Below are positions 1 to 7,756 of a stretch of 64,000 nt of DNA, piece after piece; the stretch's first letter is position 1; every line of letters begins with the position of its first letter. A model generated the notes under the pieces. The model was not told where the DNA came from. It ran no database searches and worked only from the letters and a program-made list of their open reading frames with translations. The DNA is from Ferrovibrio sp. (GTDB lineage: Bacteria > Pseudomonadota > Alphaproteobacteria > Ferrovibrionales > Ferrovibrionaceae). The DNA is taken from contig JAGOQS010000002.1 of assembly GCA_017991315.1 (NCBI GenBank), positions 1 through 64,000 on the forward strand, in the 5' to 3' direction. A program made the position numbers and the translations under genes.

Positions 1-123
1 GCCGCCAGCTTCCGCCAGAACCTTCGTGATCGCCGCAGTCAGAGACGTCTTGCCGTGGTCAACGTGACCAATCGTCCCGATATTGCAATGCGGCTTGTTG
101 CGCTCAAATTTTGCCTTGCCCAT
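1..123 (-). CDS. tuf: Elongation factor Tu, N-terminal 41 codons (partial)
   Basis: The first 41 residues of EF-Tu are encoded leftward and run off the window edge. The start reads [20 protein letters not shown] and continues directly into the G1/P-loop signature GHVDHGKT, which binds the GTP phosphates. EF-Tu delivers aminoacyl-tRNA to the ribosome. It lies downstream of tRNA-Tyr and tRNA-Gly on the same strand, the usual tRNA-tuf arrangement, so the three are probably co-transcribed. The end given is the ATG; the remaining roughly 355 codons are outside the window. Confidence 0.97.
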   Translation of the reverse strand, partial: MGKAKFERNKPHCNIGTIGHVDHGKTSLTAAITKVLAEAGG

Positions 124-207
124 GGCTCTCGTCCTGCTCTGTCCGGCCCGGCTTCAGCCGTGACCTGTTGATCTGCTGTCCGCTCAGTACTCAAACTCAC
201 CTAAGGC

Positions 208-281
208 TGGAGCGGGTGATGGGAATCGAACCCACGCAACCAGCTTGGAAGGCTGGGGCTCTACCACTGAGCTACACCCGC
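208..281 (-). tRNA. tRNA-Gly (anticodon TCC)
   Basis: On the minus strand a 74-nt cloverleaf starts GCGGGTG and ends CACCCGC-T-CCA, so the 7-bp acceptor stem pairs fully and CCA is encoded. The D-arm reads GCTCAGTGGTAGAGC, the anticodon loop CTTCCAA gives TCC, and the T-arm carries GGTTCGATTCC. It sits between tRNA-Tyr and tuf on the same strand. Confidence 0.97.
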
Positions 282-349
282 CAATACCGCGTTTTCATAC
301 CGTCCACCTGGAGGCCTGGCGACCGCTTGCACGGCCTCAGCGCGTAAGG

Positions 350-435
350 TGGTGGAGAGGGCTGGATTCGAACCAGCGTAGGCGTGCGCCAACGGATTTA
401 CAGTCCGTCCCCTTTAGCCACTCGGGCACCTCTCC
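350..435 (-). tRNA. tRNA-Tyr (anticodon GTA)
   Basis: On the minus strand an 86-nt class II tRNA starts GGAGAGG and closes with CCTCTCC-A-CCA, with CCA encoded. The anticodon loop CTGTAAA gives GTA, and the length fits the long variable arm expected of bacterial tRNA-Tyr. It is the first gene of the Tyr-Gly-tuf cluster. Confidence 0.97.
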
Positions 436-604
436 AATCGCTTCCTTTGGCACCTTTCCCGGCAAGGGAAAAACCACACAAACCAACGACCGGCATCGGC
501 TAAAAAACGCGACAAAAGGCTCAGCATCGCCACTCTCCCCCCGATACACTGGGCTCGGAACGGCAATGTTGTTGCCTCTATCGCGGCGGAATATAAAGGC
601 GGCC

Positions 605-1480
605 ATGAGCCGGCGCAAGCATCAGCCCCCCCGTAATTCCCGACCCGCGCAACACGAAGCGCGACAACAGGCCAGAAACCCTGGCCAACGCCATGATACG
701 CCTGAGAAATCAGGCCATCATGGGCACCACCGCAAAGCCCCGCCAGGCAGTGGCCCGGTATGGCTTTACGGCACCCATGCCTGCCTCGCGGCCCTGGCGA
801 ATCCGGAACGCTATTGCCGCCGCCTGGTGCTGACCCGCGAAACCCTGGCCCAGGTGCAGCCCCGCCTGCCCGCCCAGCCCCAGCCCGAGATTGTGGATAA
901 GTCCCGCCTCGACGCCCTGCTGCCGCCCCAGGCGGTGCATCAGGGCATGGCATTGCAGGTCGAGCCGCTGGACGATCCAGGCATCGAATCCCTGACCGAG
1001 CCGCAGGCTGGCCTGACCCCGGGGGCGCGCGAAATCGTGGTGCTGCTGGACCAGGTGACCGACCCGCGCAATATCGGCGCGGTGATCCGCTCGGCGGCGG
1101 CCTTCGGCGCCCGGGCCGTGGTGCTGCCCGACCGCCATTCGCCGGAAGCCACCGGCGCCCTGGCCAAGGCCGCTTCGGGCGGCCTGGAGGTACTGCCGCT
1201 GATCCGCGTCACCAACCTCGCCCGCGCCCTGGATCAGCTTGCCGAATATGGCTTCTGGCGCGTCGGCCTGGAAATGGAAACCGACAAGACCCTGGCGCAG
1301 GCGGTGGCCGGCATCAAGCGCGTGGCCCTGGTGCTGGGCGCGGAAGATGAGGGTTTGCGCCGGCTGACGCGGGAGAAATGCGACTTCCTCGCCAAGCTGC
1401 CGATGACCGGCAAGGTGGAGAGCCTGAATGTCTCGGCCGCCGCCGCGGTGGCACTCTATGAGTGCGCCCGCGACGGCTGA
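605..1480 (+). CDS. rlmB: 23S rRNA (guanosine-2'-O-)methyltransferase RlmB
   Basis: SpoU/TrmH-family methyltransferase of 291 residues, expected to 2'-O-methylate G2251 in the 23S rRNA peptidyl-transferase loop using SAM. The C-terminal half shows the three SPOUT motifs: DPRNIGAVIRSA (about residue 150), LGAEDEGLRRL (about 243) and SLNVSAAAAVALYE near the end. The middle (about 50-120) is the substrate-binding L30e-like domain starting VWLYGTHACLAALANP. The first 45 residues are a basic, disordered, His/Arg/Pro-rich tail, common in alphaproteobacterial homologues. The frame stays open upstream to 245 but that stretch overlaps tRNA-Tyr, so the ATG at 605 is preferred. It is transcribed away from the tRNA/tuf cluster. 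Confidence 0.9.
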   Translation: MSRRKHQPPRNSRPAQHEARQQARNPGQRHDTPEKSGHHGHHRKAPPGSGPVWLYGTHACLAALANPERYCRRLVLTRETLAQVQPRLPAQPQPEIVDKSRLDALLPPQAVHQGMALQVEPLDDPGIESLTEPQAGLTPGAREIVVLLDQVTDPRNIGAVIRSAAAFGARAVVLPDRHSPEATGALAKAASGGLEVLPLIRVTNLARALDQLAEYGFWRVGLEMETDKTLAQAVAGIKRVALVLGAEDEGLRRLTREKCDFLAKLPMTGKVESLNVSAAAAVALYECARDG

Positions 1481-1495
1481 GGCGGATCAGCGTTC

Positions 1496-1960
1496 TCAGA
1501 CCTGCGACTGCAGGAAGTTCTGGATGCCGAGGCTGTCGACCAGGCCGAGCTGAGTCTCGAGATGGTCGATATGATCCTCGGTCTCCTTGAGGATGTGGCG
1601 CAGCACGTCGCGGCTGATGTAGTCGGCGGCGTTTTCGCAGGCACCGATGGCAGCCACCAGGTCGCTGCGATTCTGGCGCTCCAGATCGAGATCGCCCTTC
1701 AGCCCTTCCGGCACCGTCTCGCCGATGCGCAGCTTGCCGAGATCCTGCAGGTTGGGCACGCCATCGAGCAGCAGAATGCGCTCGATGATCTGATCGGCGT
1801 GCTTCATCTCGTCGATCGATTCCTTGTATTCGTGATGACCGAGCTTCTCATAGCCCCAGCTCTTCCACATGCGCGCATGCAGGAAATACTGGTTGATGGC
1901 GGTCAGCTCATTCTTCAGCACCGTGTTGAGATGCTTGATAACGGTCTTGTCGCCCTTCAT
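1496..1960 (-). CDS. bfr: Bacterioferritin
   Basis: A 154-residue four-helix-bundle ferritin, full length for the family; 24 copies form a hollow iron-storage shell with heme between subunit pairs. Met52, the heme axial ligand, is present (DEMKHADQ), as are ferroxidase ligands Glu18, Glu51, His54, Glu94 and His130. Counting against the E. coli protein, position 127 is Thr rather than the usual ligand Glu (local sequence KETEDHID), so di-iron chemistry may be altered or Glu126/Glu128 may substitute. A good Shine-Dalgarno (AGGAG) precedes the ATG. Its ferredoxin partner (6258-6479) is 4.3 kb away rather than adjacent. It converges with rlmB. Confidence 0.95.
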   Translation of the reverse strand: MKGDKTVIKHLNTVLKNELTAINQYFLHARMWKSWGYEKLGHHEYKESIDEMKHADQIIERILLLDGVPNLQDLGKLRIGETVPEGLKGDLDLERQNRSDLVAAIGACENAADYISRDVLRHILKETEDHIDHLETQLGLVDSLGIQNFLQSQV

Positions 1961-2246
1961 GGCGCTCTCCTATTGCTCACCCGATTGGGTTTTGCATAAG
2001 CGCCACATCCGCATCGCGCAATACAAAAGCCTGCTGTTGCGAGTGACTAGCGAAGATAGTCGCGGCAACTGCGAAGCACTCGCGAAAATGTCCGGTTTCG
2101 TGCCCGGAACGCATGATTTGACGATGATTTCACGCCAGCAAACAGGGTGGCGGTTTCATACTTTTTATCTGCCGCACCAAACTGGAATCGGCGCCTGATT
2201 TCCTCAGGCTTACCACAATCATCTTAAGTTCAAGGGAGGCACGATC

Positions 2247-2852
2247 ATGCCGCTTGCCCGCCGCACCCTGCTCGGCCTGCCGGCCCTGCTCTTCGCCGCC
2301 AGCCTGCCTCCAATTGCCAGGGCACAAAGCACCGGCCCGCTGAAATTTCCCACCGCAGAGATGGCCCGCACGGCCGAGGTGAAGGCGGATATGTGGAAAA
2401 GGCTGCCGGATTTCCCGCTCTGGACTGCCGATGATCAGGAATACCGCTTTCGGCAAAGCCTGGGCCGCATCACTTTCCTGCATTTCTGGGGCTCGTGGTG
2501 TGGGCCCTGCCAGCGCGAAATGCCACAGATGACGGCCTTTTATAAAAAATTCAAAGACCATCCCGATATGAACCGGCTGCTGGTGGTCTACGGCGAGCCT
2601 TTTGCCACCGGGCGGAAGTATCTCGGCGGCAGCATTGACGATGCGGCGCTGTTCGATCCGCGCGAGGGCGGCCAGCTTGGCAACAAACAGAATCTTTATC
2701 GCCAGCTATCATTGCGCCGGGTCCCCGGCACCATCATTACCGACCGCAATGGCCTGGTGATCTTCTGGATGGAGGATGCCACCGACTGGCAGCGGATCGA
2801 GCGCGAAATGCCCAACATCTTCGCCAATTCGGCGCCCTATACCGGTTCATGA
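2247..2852 (+). CDS. TlpA-family periplasmic thioredoxin-like protein
   Basis: A 201-residue exported protein with a thioredoxin fold. Residues 1-26 form a signal peptide ending near ARAQS. The redox motif WCGPC is at about residues 84-88 in the typical TlpA context FLHFWGSWCGPCQREMPQM, and the cis-proline region is RRVPGT near residue 165. TlpA/ResA-type proteins reduce disulfides in the periplasm, for example in cytochrome c or copper-site assembly; nothing nearby fixes the client. The start follows an AGGGAGG-type ribosome site. The 266 bases upstream (1981-2246), shared with the divergent bfr, contain no gene that I can support. Confidence 0.85.
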   Translation: MPLARRTLLGLPALLFAASLPPIARAQSTGPLKFPTAEMARTAEVKADMWKRLPDFPLWTADDQEYRFRQSLGRITFLHFWGSWCGPCQREMPQMTAFYKKFKDHPDMNRLLVVYGEPFATGRKYLGGSIDDAALFDPREGGQLGNKQNLYRQLSLRRVPGTIITDRNGLVIFWMEDATDWQRIEREMPNIFANSAPYTGS

Positions 2853-2858
2853 AACAGC

Positions 2859-3254
2859 TTACGGAAACAGCGCCACCTGCCGCGTGTGGCTGGACTGGCG
2901 CTGGCCCTCGGTCGTGTCATAGCGCACGCGGAATTGCACCGGCCCCTTGACCGGCGCTGCCACATTGCCCGCCGTGAACACCACCCAGCCGCCCGGCACC
3001 TGCTGACTGCAATGCTGCCGCCGCGCCGTCACCGTCTGCTCGCGGATACTGGCGCTCAAGCCCTCCGGTCCGCTCAGGATGTCGATACCGAGGATGCGGT
3101 TCAACTGCGACCGGCAATTCGACGTGTCGATCCAGTAGACCTCGAAAACATCCGTGCTCTCGCCACTTTTCAGCATGATTTCCTGCGGCTGCGCCGCTGC
3201 CGGGAAGCCAGACAGCAGCAGGCAGAGCAGTAACAGGACGCGGAAACCTTGCAT
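2859..3254 (-). CDS. Exported protein of unknown function
   Basis: A 131-residue protein with a clear signal peptide (hydrophobic residues 6-21, cleavage near AAAQP). The mature part of about 110 residues has two cysteines (in SNCRSQ and RQHCSQQ) that could pair, and a beta-rich look with a repeated V-x-F-x-V pattern near the C terminus (GPVQFRVRYDT). No family is recognised. It lies 9 bases downstream of the secreted hydrolase gene on the same strand, so the two are probably one operon. Confidence 0.7.
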   Translation of the reverse strand: MQGFRVLLLLCLLLSGFPAAAQPQEIMLKSGESTDVFEVYWIDTSNCRSQLNRILGIDILSGPEGLSASIREQTVTARRQHCSQQVPGGWVVFTAGNVAAPVKGPVQFRVRYDTTEGQRQSSHTRQVALFP

Positions 3255-3263
3255 GTCTCTCTC

Positions 3264-4058
3264 CTAGAATTGCAGCGACCAGGCTTGGCTCAACACTTGC
3301 CACACCAGGGCGCGGGCCTGCTCGCGCGCCTCCGGGTGCGGCCCGTAGCCGAAACGCATGTTGCTGGCCGTGAAGGCGCCGCTGGCGGTGCCATCAAAGC
3401 CGTGCGGCGCGCCGGCAAAGGCATGAAATTGGATCTTGCCCCCGGCAAGCCGCTTGCAGCGCCCGTAGCTGTCCTTGTGCTGGCCCCAATCGTCGGCGTC
3501 GCCGTAAAGGATATGCACCTGGGTCGGACCATCGGCCGTGTAGTCGCTGGGACAATAGCCTTCGCAGCCGGGATAGAAGGAAAACACCGCCGTCGGTGGC
3601 CGGTCGGCCGGGAAACTCTTGCGCGTGTTCAAGGCCTCGGTGCCGCCGCGCGAGAAGCCCATCACGGCATAGCGCATGGTGTCGATGCGCGGCTGCTCCA
3701 GGCGGGCCAGTTCCAGCACCTCGGCGGCATCGTAGCGGTAGAACAGGTCGCAGCCGGTGCCGGACCAGTTGCCGTTCGGCCGTTTGCGGGCAGCAGCGCT
3801 GCGGATCTGCACCGTGGCGATACCGCGCTGGTTCAGCCAGGGCGTCCAGGCATTCGGCACCCAGGCGCGGCTGCCACCGGTGCCTTCCAGCATGATGACA
3901 AGCGGCACCTTGTCCCCGCCCTCCGCCCTCCCGCCATCGGGCAGATAGAATTCGGCATAGTCGCGATAGGCGGCGGGCTGCGCCCAGGATGACCCCACCC
4001 CTATCGCGGCGAGCCCGAGCAACAGCATCAGCAAAGACGGCAGGCGGCACATCGGCAT
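3264..4058 (-). CDS. Exported alpha/beta hydrolase, dienelactone-hydrolase-like
   Basis: A 264-residue alpha/beta hydrolase with an N-terminal signal peptide (residues 1-27). The nucleophile elbow is GFSRGG (Ser about residue 145), the acid is likely in GDADDWG, and the histidine in GAPHGFD, so the catalytic triad appears complete. PGCEGYCPSD supplies a probable structural disulfide, consistent with periplasmic location. The fold resembles dienelactone hydrolases and acetyl esterases, but the substrate is unknown. It is probably co-transcribed with the small exported protein downstream. It is divergent from the BTAD regulator, with 137 bases between their starts. Confidence 0.8.
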   Translation of the reverse strand: MPMCRLPSLLMLLLGLAAIGVGSSWAQPAAYRDYAEFYLPDGGRAEGGDKVPLVIMLEGTGGSRAWVPNAWTPWLNQRGIATVQIRSAAARKRPNGNWSGTGCDLFYRYDAAEVLELARLEQPRIDTMRYAVMGFSRGGTEALNTRKSFPADRPPTAVFSFYPGCEGYCPSDYTADGPTQVHILYGDADDWGQHKDSYGRCKRLAGGKIQFHAFAGAPHGFDGTASGAFTASNMRFGYGPHPEAREQARALVWQVLSQAWSLQF

Positions 4059-4195
4059 TGCCGTTAATCTGCTGCCGCGCCGTCAAAGCAGCGTCAAAAA
4101 GCACCAGCACCCGCTGAAAATTTCACACGCATGGCCATATTTTCATGGCTGAATAGGCTATCGCCGCTAAATCTCGAGGGTATGCGGGCCAGATC

Positions 4196-6235
4196 ATGAC
4201 ATATTCGGCGAGAATAACCTCCCCGCCCAGGCTTGAGCGCGCCCTGCATCTCTGCCTGCTGGGGCCATTTCAAGCCAGGCTGGAAGGCCAGTCGATTACC
4301 GATGGCCTGGGCCGCAAGGCGCAGGCCCTGCTCGCCTATCTGGCCGCCCAGCCCGGCCATGCCGCTACCCGCGAGGAGCTTGCCGCCCTGCTATGGGGCG
4401 AGCGTTTCGACGACCAGGCCCGCCAGAGCCTGCGCCAAACCCTGCTGACCATTCGCCGCCAGCTTGGCCCCAATGCCGACGCGATCCTGCAGGCCGGGCG
4501 CCTGCGCATCGCGCTGCAGCCGGCGCATTTCAGCACCGATCTGGCCGACCTCGAGGCGGCGCTGACTGCCGATGACAGCCATGTTCTGCGCAATGCGGTC
4601 GCGCTGCTGCGCGGCGACTTGCTGGCTGGGCTGGACATCGCATCCAGTGCCTGGGAGGAGTGGCTGCGCGTCCATCGGGTGTTATGGCGGGAAAAGGCCC
4701 TGGCATTGCTGGGCCGGTCGCTGCGTGCCAGCATAGCCGTCGGGGCCGCCACCGATGCCCTGATTGCGGCGCAGAAACTGCAACAGCTTGATCCCTTCGA
4801 TGAAGCGGCCCATTGCCTGGCGCTGGAGGCAATCGCCCGCTTCAAGGGCCTGGCAGCGGCGCAGCAGGCGCATCGCGATTTCGCTGCCATGCTGGATACC
4901 GAACTCGGTGTGCAGCCAAGCCCGGAAACGCTGGCCTTCCTGGCACAACTGGAAGCCGCGCCGCTGACACCGCAGGCGGCGAAAATCCCCGGCCCTGCGG
5001 CAGCGCAAGCCGCATCGCCGCCTGCCGGCTGGCGCCTGCCCTATGGCCTGGCGGCCGCCTGCGCCGTGATCGCCCTGGTCGCCGGGCTGCTGCGCCCCGC
5101 ATCCACCCCGCAAGCCGACGTGCCGCGTTTCGCCTTCACACTGGCGCCCTTGGCGGTGCTGGATCGCAGCGATGCTACCGCGCGCCAGGCCCAGGCCTTC
5201 GCCGACGACCTCGCCACCGCGCTCGCCGGGCTGCCGGCAGCGGCGATTGACCGCCGGCGCGGCACCAGGATACAGGGCAGCCTGCGCCAGGAACGCGATG
5301 GCTACAGCCTCAACCTGCGTGCCGAAGCAGCGAAGGATGGCCGCATCATCTGGGTGGAAAGCCGGCGCGTGGAGAGTATCACCCCGGCCTTGGCACGCGA
5401 CATGGCCTTGAGTGTTTTCGTGGCGAAACTCAATGCCGCCAGCCAGGACCTGCCGCCGCGCGGCAAACCGGATGCGGCGGTGCAGGCGGAAATCAAGGCC
5501 GGCTGGGATGCCCTGCGCGGCGGGTCGAACAAGGCCAAGGCGGAAGAGTCGATCCGCCGCTTTGCCACCGCCCGCGCCCTCGATCCCCACTCAACCGACG
5601 CCCTCACCGGCTATGCCCATGGCATCGCCATGAAAGTCATCAGCGGCTGGAGCGAGCAGCGCGATGCCGATCATGCCGAGGCGCTGCGGCTGCTGGATGC
5701 CGCGATCCTGCGCGACCCACGCAACGAAACAGCGCATTTCACCGTGGCGCTGCTGCACAAGGGACGGCGCGATTACCATCGCGGCCTGCTGGCGATGCGC
5801 GTGGTGCTGGCACTCAATCCCGGCCATCCAGCGGCCCATGCCCAGACCGCGCATATGAGCATCCTCACCGGCGACCCGGTGGCTGGCGCCGACCATGCCG
5901 AACTGGCAATCCGCCTGGGACCGCGTGCCAATGCCATCGACCGGGCCTATCTCTATGCCGGCATGGCGCATCTGCTGCTGGGCAACTTCGCCCTCAGCGA
6001 AGAGCGACTGGCGCAATCTCTGCGGATCAATCCGGAATTTCCCGATGCCTTCGCCTGGCGTGCCGCCGCGCTGGCGCAACTCGGTCGCCTGCAGGAAGCC
6101 CGCGCCCTGCATGGCGAGCTGCTGCGCCGCTGGCCGGACTGGCGGGTCGATCACCACCTGCTGCAAAGCCAGGACCGCGCCGCCATGGCACGCTTCACCG
6201 GCGGGCTGGAGCGCGTTACAGCGCCTGGCGGTTAA
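4196..6235 (+). CDS. Membrane-spanning BTAD/SARP-type transcriptional regulator with TPR C-terminus
   Basis: A 679-residue protein. Residues about 17-100 form an OmpR/PhoB-like winged helix (HLCLLGPFQARLEG...LAYLAAQPGHAATREELAALLWGE). Residues about 105-255 form a bacterial transcriptional activation domain of helical repeats, ending ELGVQPSPETLAFLAQL. Around 281-299 there is one hydrophobic segment (LPYGLAAACAVIALVAGLL). The remaining 380 residues start with an adenylate-cyclase-associated-like region and end in TPR-like helices (510-679). The layout of DNA-binding head, membrane helix and sensor tail is ToxR/CadC-like, which is inference. Targets are unknown; the divergent hydrolase operon is the obvious candidate. 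Confidence 0.85.
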   Translation: MTYSARITSPPRLERALHLCLLGPFQARLEGQSITDGLGRKAQALLAYLAAQPGHAATREELAALLWGERFDDQARQSLRQTLLTIRRQLGPNADAILQAGRLRIALQPAHFSTDLADLEAALTADDSHVLRNAVALLRGDLLAGLDIASSAWEEWLRVHRVLWREKALALLGRSLRASIAVGAATDALIAAQKLQQLDPFDEAAHCLALEAIARFKGLAAAQQAHRDFAAMLDTELGVQPSPETLAFLAQLEAAPLTPQAAKIPGPAAAQAASPPAGWRLPYGLAAACAVIALVAGLLRPASTPQADVPRFAFTLAPLAVLDRSDATARQAQAFADDLATALAGLPAAAIDRRRGTRIQGSLRQERDGYSLNLRAEAAKDGRIIWVESRRVESITPALARDMALSVFVAKLNAASQDLPPRGKPDAAVQAEIKAGWDALRGGSNKAKAEESIRRFATARALDPHSTDALTGYAHGIAMKVISGWSEQRDADHAEALRLLDAAILRDPRNETAHFTVALLHKGRRDYHRGLLAMRVVLALNPGHPAAHAQTAHMSILTGDPVAGADHAELAIRLGPRANAIDRAYLYAGMAHLLLGNFALSEERLAQSLRINPEFPDAFAWRAAALAQLGRLQEARALHGELLRRWPDWRVDHHLLQSQDRAAMARFTGGLERVTAPGG

Positions 6236-6257
6236 ATCGGATAATGCGGATGGAATT

Positions 6258-6479
6258 TCAGGCTTCGGCCTGGGCCACGGCGCCGAGCGGCACGGCATGG
6301 CTGGCATTGTGGTTGGTGTTGCAGGCGGCGCGGATCATGCAGCGCACATCGCCGACGCATTTGCCGCATTGCGGCTTCTCAGCCAGATGCTTGTAGACCG
6401 ACGCCACCGAACGGCAGCCCTGGTCGATGGCGCCCCGCACATCGCGTTCGGTCAATCCATGGCACAGGCAGACATACAT
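6258..6479 (-). CDS. bfd: Bacterioferritin-associated ferredoxin-like (2Fe-2S) protein
   Basis: A 73-residue BFD-like protein. It starts MYVCLCHGLTERDVRGAI and has the C-x-C pair at the N terminus plus C-x2-C (KPQCGKCVGDVR) about 32 residues later, the ligand set of the Bfd 2Fe-2S cluster. In the known system, Bfd docks on bacterioferritin heme and reduces the core so that iron is released. The frame is open further upstream, but the conserved start is the ATG at 6479. A 19-bp near-palindrome lies just upstream. The tail after residue 58 (NTNHNASHAVPLGAVAQAEA) is low-complexity. Confidence 0.9.
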   Translation of the reverse strand: MYVCLCHGLTERDVRGAIDQGCRSVASVYKHLAEKPQCGKCVGDVRCMIRAACNTNHNASHAVPLGAVAQAEA

Positions 6480-6497
6480 CGGCGGCGGAATCCGGTT

Positions 6498-6516
6498 GCG
6501 ACTGATTATCAGACGC
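6498..6516. promoter_or_regulatory. Near-palindrome upstream of bfd, candidate iron-response operator
   Basis: The 19 bases GCGACTGATTATCAGACGC contain the perfect 11-bp palindrome CTGATTATCAG and remain symmetric outward except one A:A pair on each side. The site lies 18-36 bases before the bfd start, where a repressor would block transcription or initiation. Bfd genes are classically repressed by iron through Fur; in alphaproteobacteria Irr or RirA can take that role. The assignment to an iron regulator is inference. Confidence 0.4.
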
Positions 6517-6687
6517 GAGGAATGTAGGGCGACTGCGAACCATTTGCAAGATGTCCTTGGCGCCAATTCTTCCAGCGGCTTAGGCGCCGGGACGGGTTCC
6601 AGAGGCCCGCCGGGACCACCTCGCCCCCACCCAGCCCGCTCTTGCCCTGGCGCCGCCGCTTGGCTAGAACGGCGCGGTATTTCCGGC

Positions 6688-6762
6688 GCCGGATTAGCTC
6701 AGCGGTAGAGCAGCGGTTTTGTAAACCGAAGGTCGGGGGTTCAATCCCCTCATCCGGCACCA
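6688..6762 (+). tRNA. tRNA-Thr (anticodon TGT)
   Basis: A 75-nt tRNA, GCCGGAT...ATCCGGC-A-CCA, with the acceptor stem fully paired and CCA encoded. The anticodon loop TTTGTAA gives TGT. The D-arm is GCTCAGCGGTAGAGC and the T-arm GGGGGTTCAATCCCC. The gene remains intact, but its last 45 bases recur at 8348-8392, marking it as the integration target of the AT-rich insert that follows. Confidence 0.97.
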
Positions 6763-6982
6763 CTTTTTCCATATAAATCAACGATTTAATGATTAGCCGG
6801 TGGTTGATTTTAGGCTGCGTTTTCACTGTGCATTAACTGTTATGCAGACCGAAGGTCGGGCTTATTTCTTCGGTTTTCCGAGAAAAAGAATCCCATGACT
6901 CTGCCATTTTAGCTAGGCTGCCGATCACCATCTAGTGAGCAGCGCCGGCATTGCTGCTGGCATGTGATGGAAGGGGGATGCT

Positions 6983-7756
6983 GTGACAGTGAACCCGCCG
7001 AATACCCAGCCCACTGGCAAAGCGGCTATTAGGCTTTTGATGGAGATGTTGGCTCAAGCCACTCCAGTCACTGCTGCGCTGGCGCATTTATACGGCTACA
7101 CGCACCCAGATGAAATGCAGCGTGCAATACAAAGGTGGCAAGCTGAAATCACCGCAGCCGTTAACGACACCGAAGCTCGGATTACTGCGTTAGAGGCTAA
7201 ACTTCATACTCGCCAAATAATCGGAAACACGGCGGTAGAAGTGGCGGCTTGGTTTATCAAGAACAGCAAAGATGGAATGATGAATTTATACGATTTTGTG
7301 TCAATCCAGAATGAGTTCTCTACGATTCAACCCGGCGATCTCCGCGAGGCACTTTATGAACTTCAGCACAATGGATTCGTGATTTGCACTGCTGCAATAG
7401 TGCATCCCATTGCGCGTGTTCGAATTGACTACAATCTGTATTGGACTTTTGACCCACCATTCACAGGCAACAAGCCTGAACAAGATGCAGGGGCTTTAGC
7501 AAAATTACTGCTAGAGAATAGTCGGCTTAGCGCAACACGCCTTCTGCATGAAGCCTCTGGTTGGGAGAAGCGTCGCTTCAACCCTGCTATAGCGTATCTA
7601 TTGCAGTATGTGGATGATGATCGTGTAAGCAGAGAGATTCAGAATAATTACCCCACGTCATCATTCATAATGACCGATGAGGAACGCTTTAAATTTAAAC
7701 AGTTCCTGCGCTCTTTGCCCGAACCGGTGATCGCAAATGTCTATAACAGATCGTGA
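6983..7756 (+). CDS. Unknown island protein 1, possible winged-helix/helical partner
   Basis: A 257-residue protein with a GTG start preceded by AAGGGGG. No family is recognised. Residues about 15-70 look helical, with a likely short coiled coil (AAVNDTEARITALEAKL). The middle, about 85-165, has a winged-helix feel (NLYDFVSIQNEFSTIQPGDLREALYELQHNGFVICTA), and 165-235 is another helical block rich in charged residues (LLLENSRLSATRLLHEASGWEKRR). There is no signal peptide or membrane segment. It overlaps the downstream nuclease-like gene by 20 bases, implying translational coupling and a shared job. Codon use is AT-rich, unlike the host genes. Confidence 0.7.
   Translation: MTVNPPNTQPTGKAAIRLLMEMLAQATPVTAALAHLYGYTHPDEMQRAIQRWQAEITAAVNDTEARITALEAKLHTRQIIGNTAVEVAAWFIKNSKDGMMNLYDFVSIQNEFSTIQPGDLREALYELQHNGFVICTAAIVHPIARVRIDYNLYWTFDPPFTGNKPEQDAGALAKLLLENSRLSATRLLHEASGWEKRRFNPAIAYLLQYVDDDRVSREIQNNYPTSSFIMTDEERFKFKQFLRSLPEPVIANVYNRS

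Noticed and set aside
245-604. Upstream extension of the rlmB frame
   Set aside because: It overlaps the antisense of tRNA-Tyr and tRNA-Gly and lacks family similarity; the ATG at 605 fits better.
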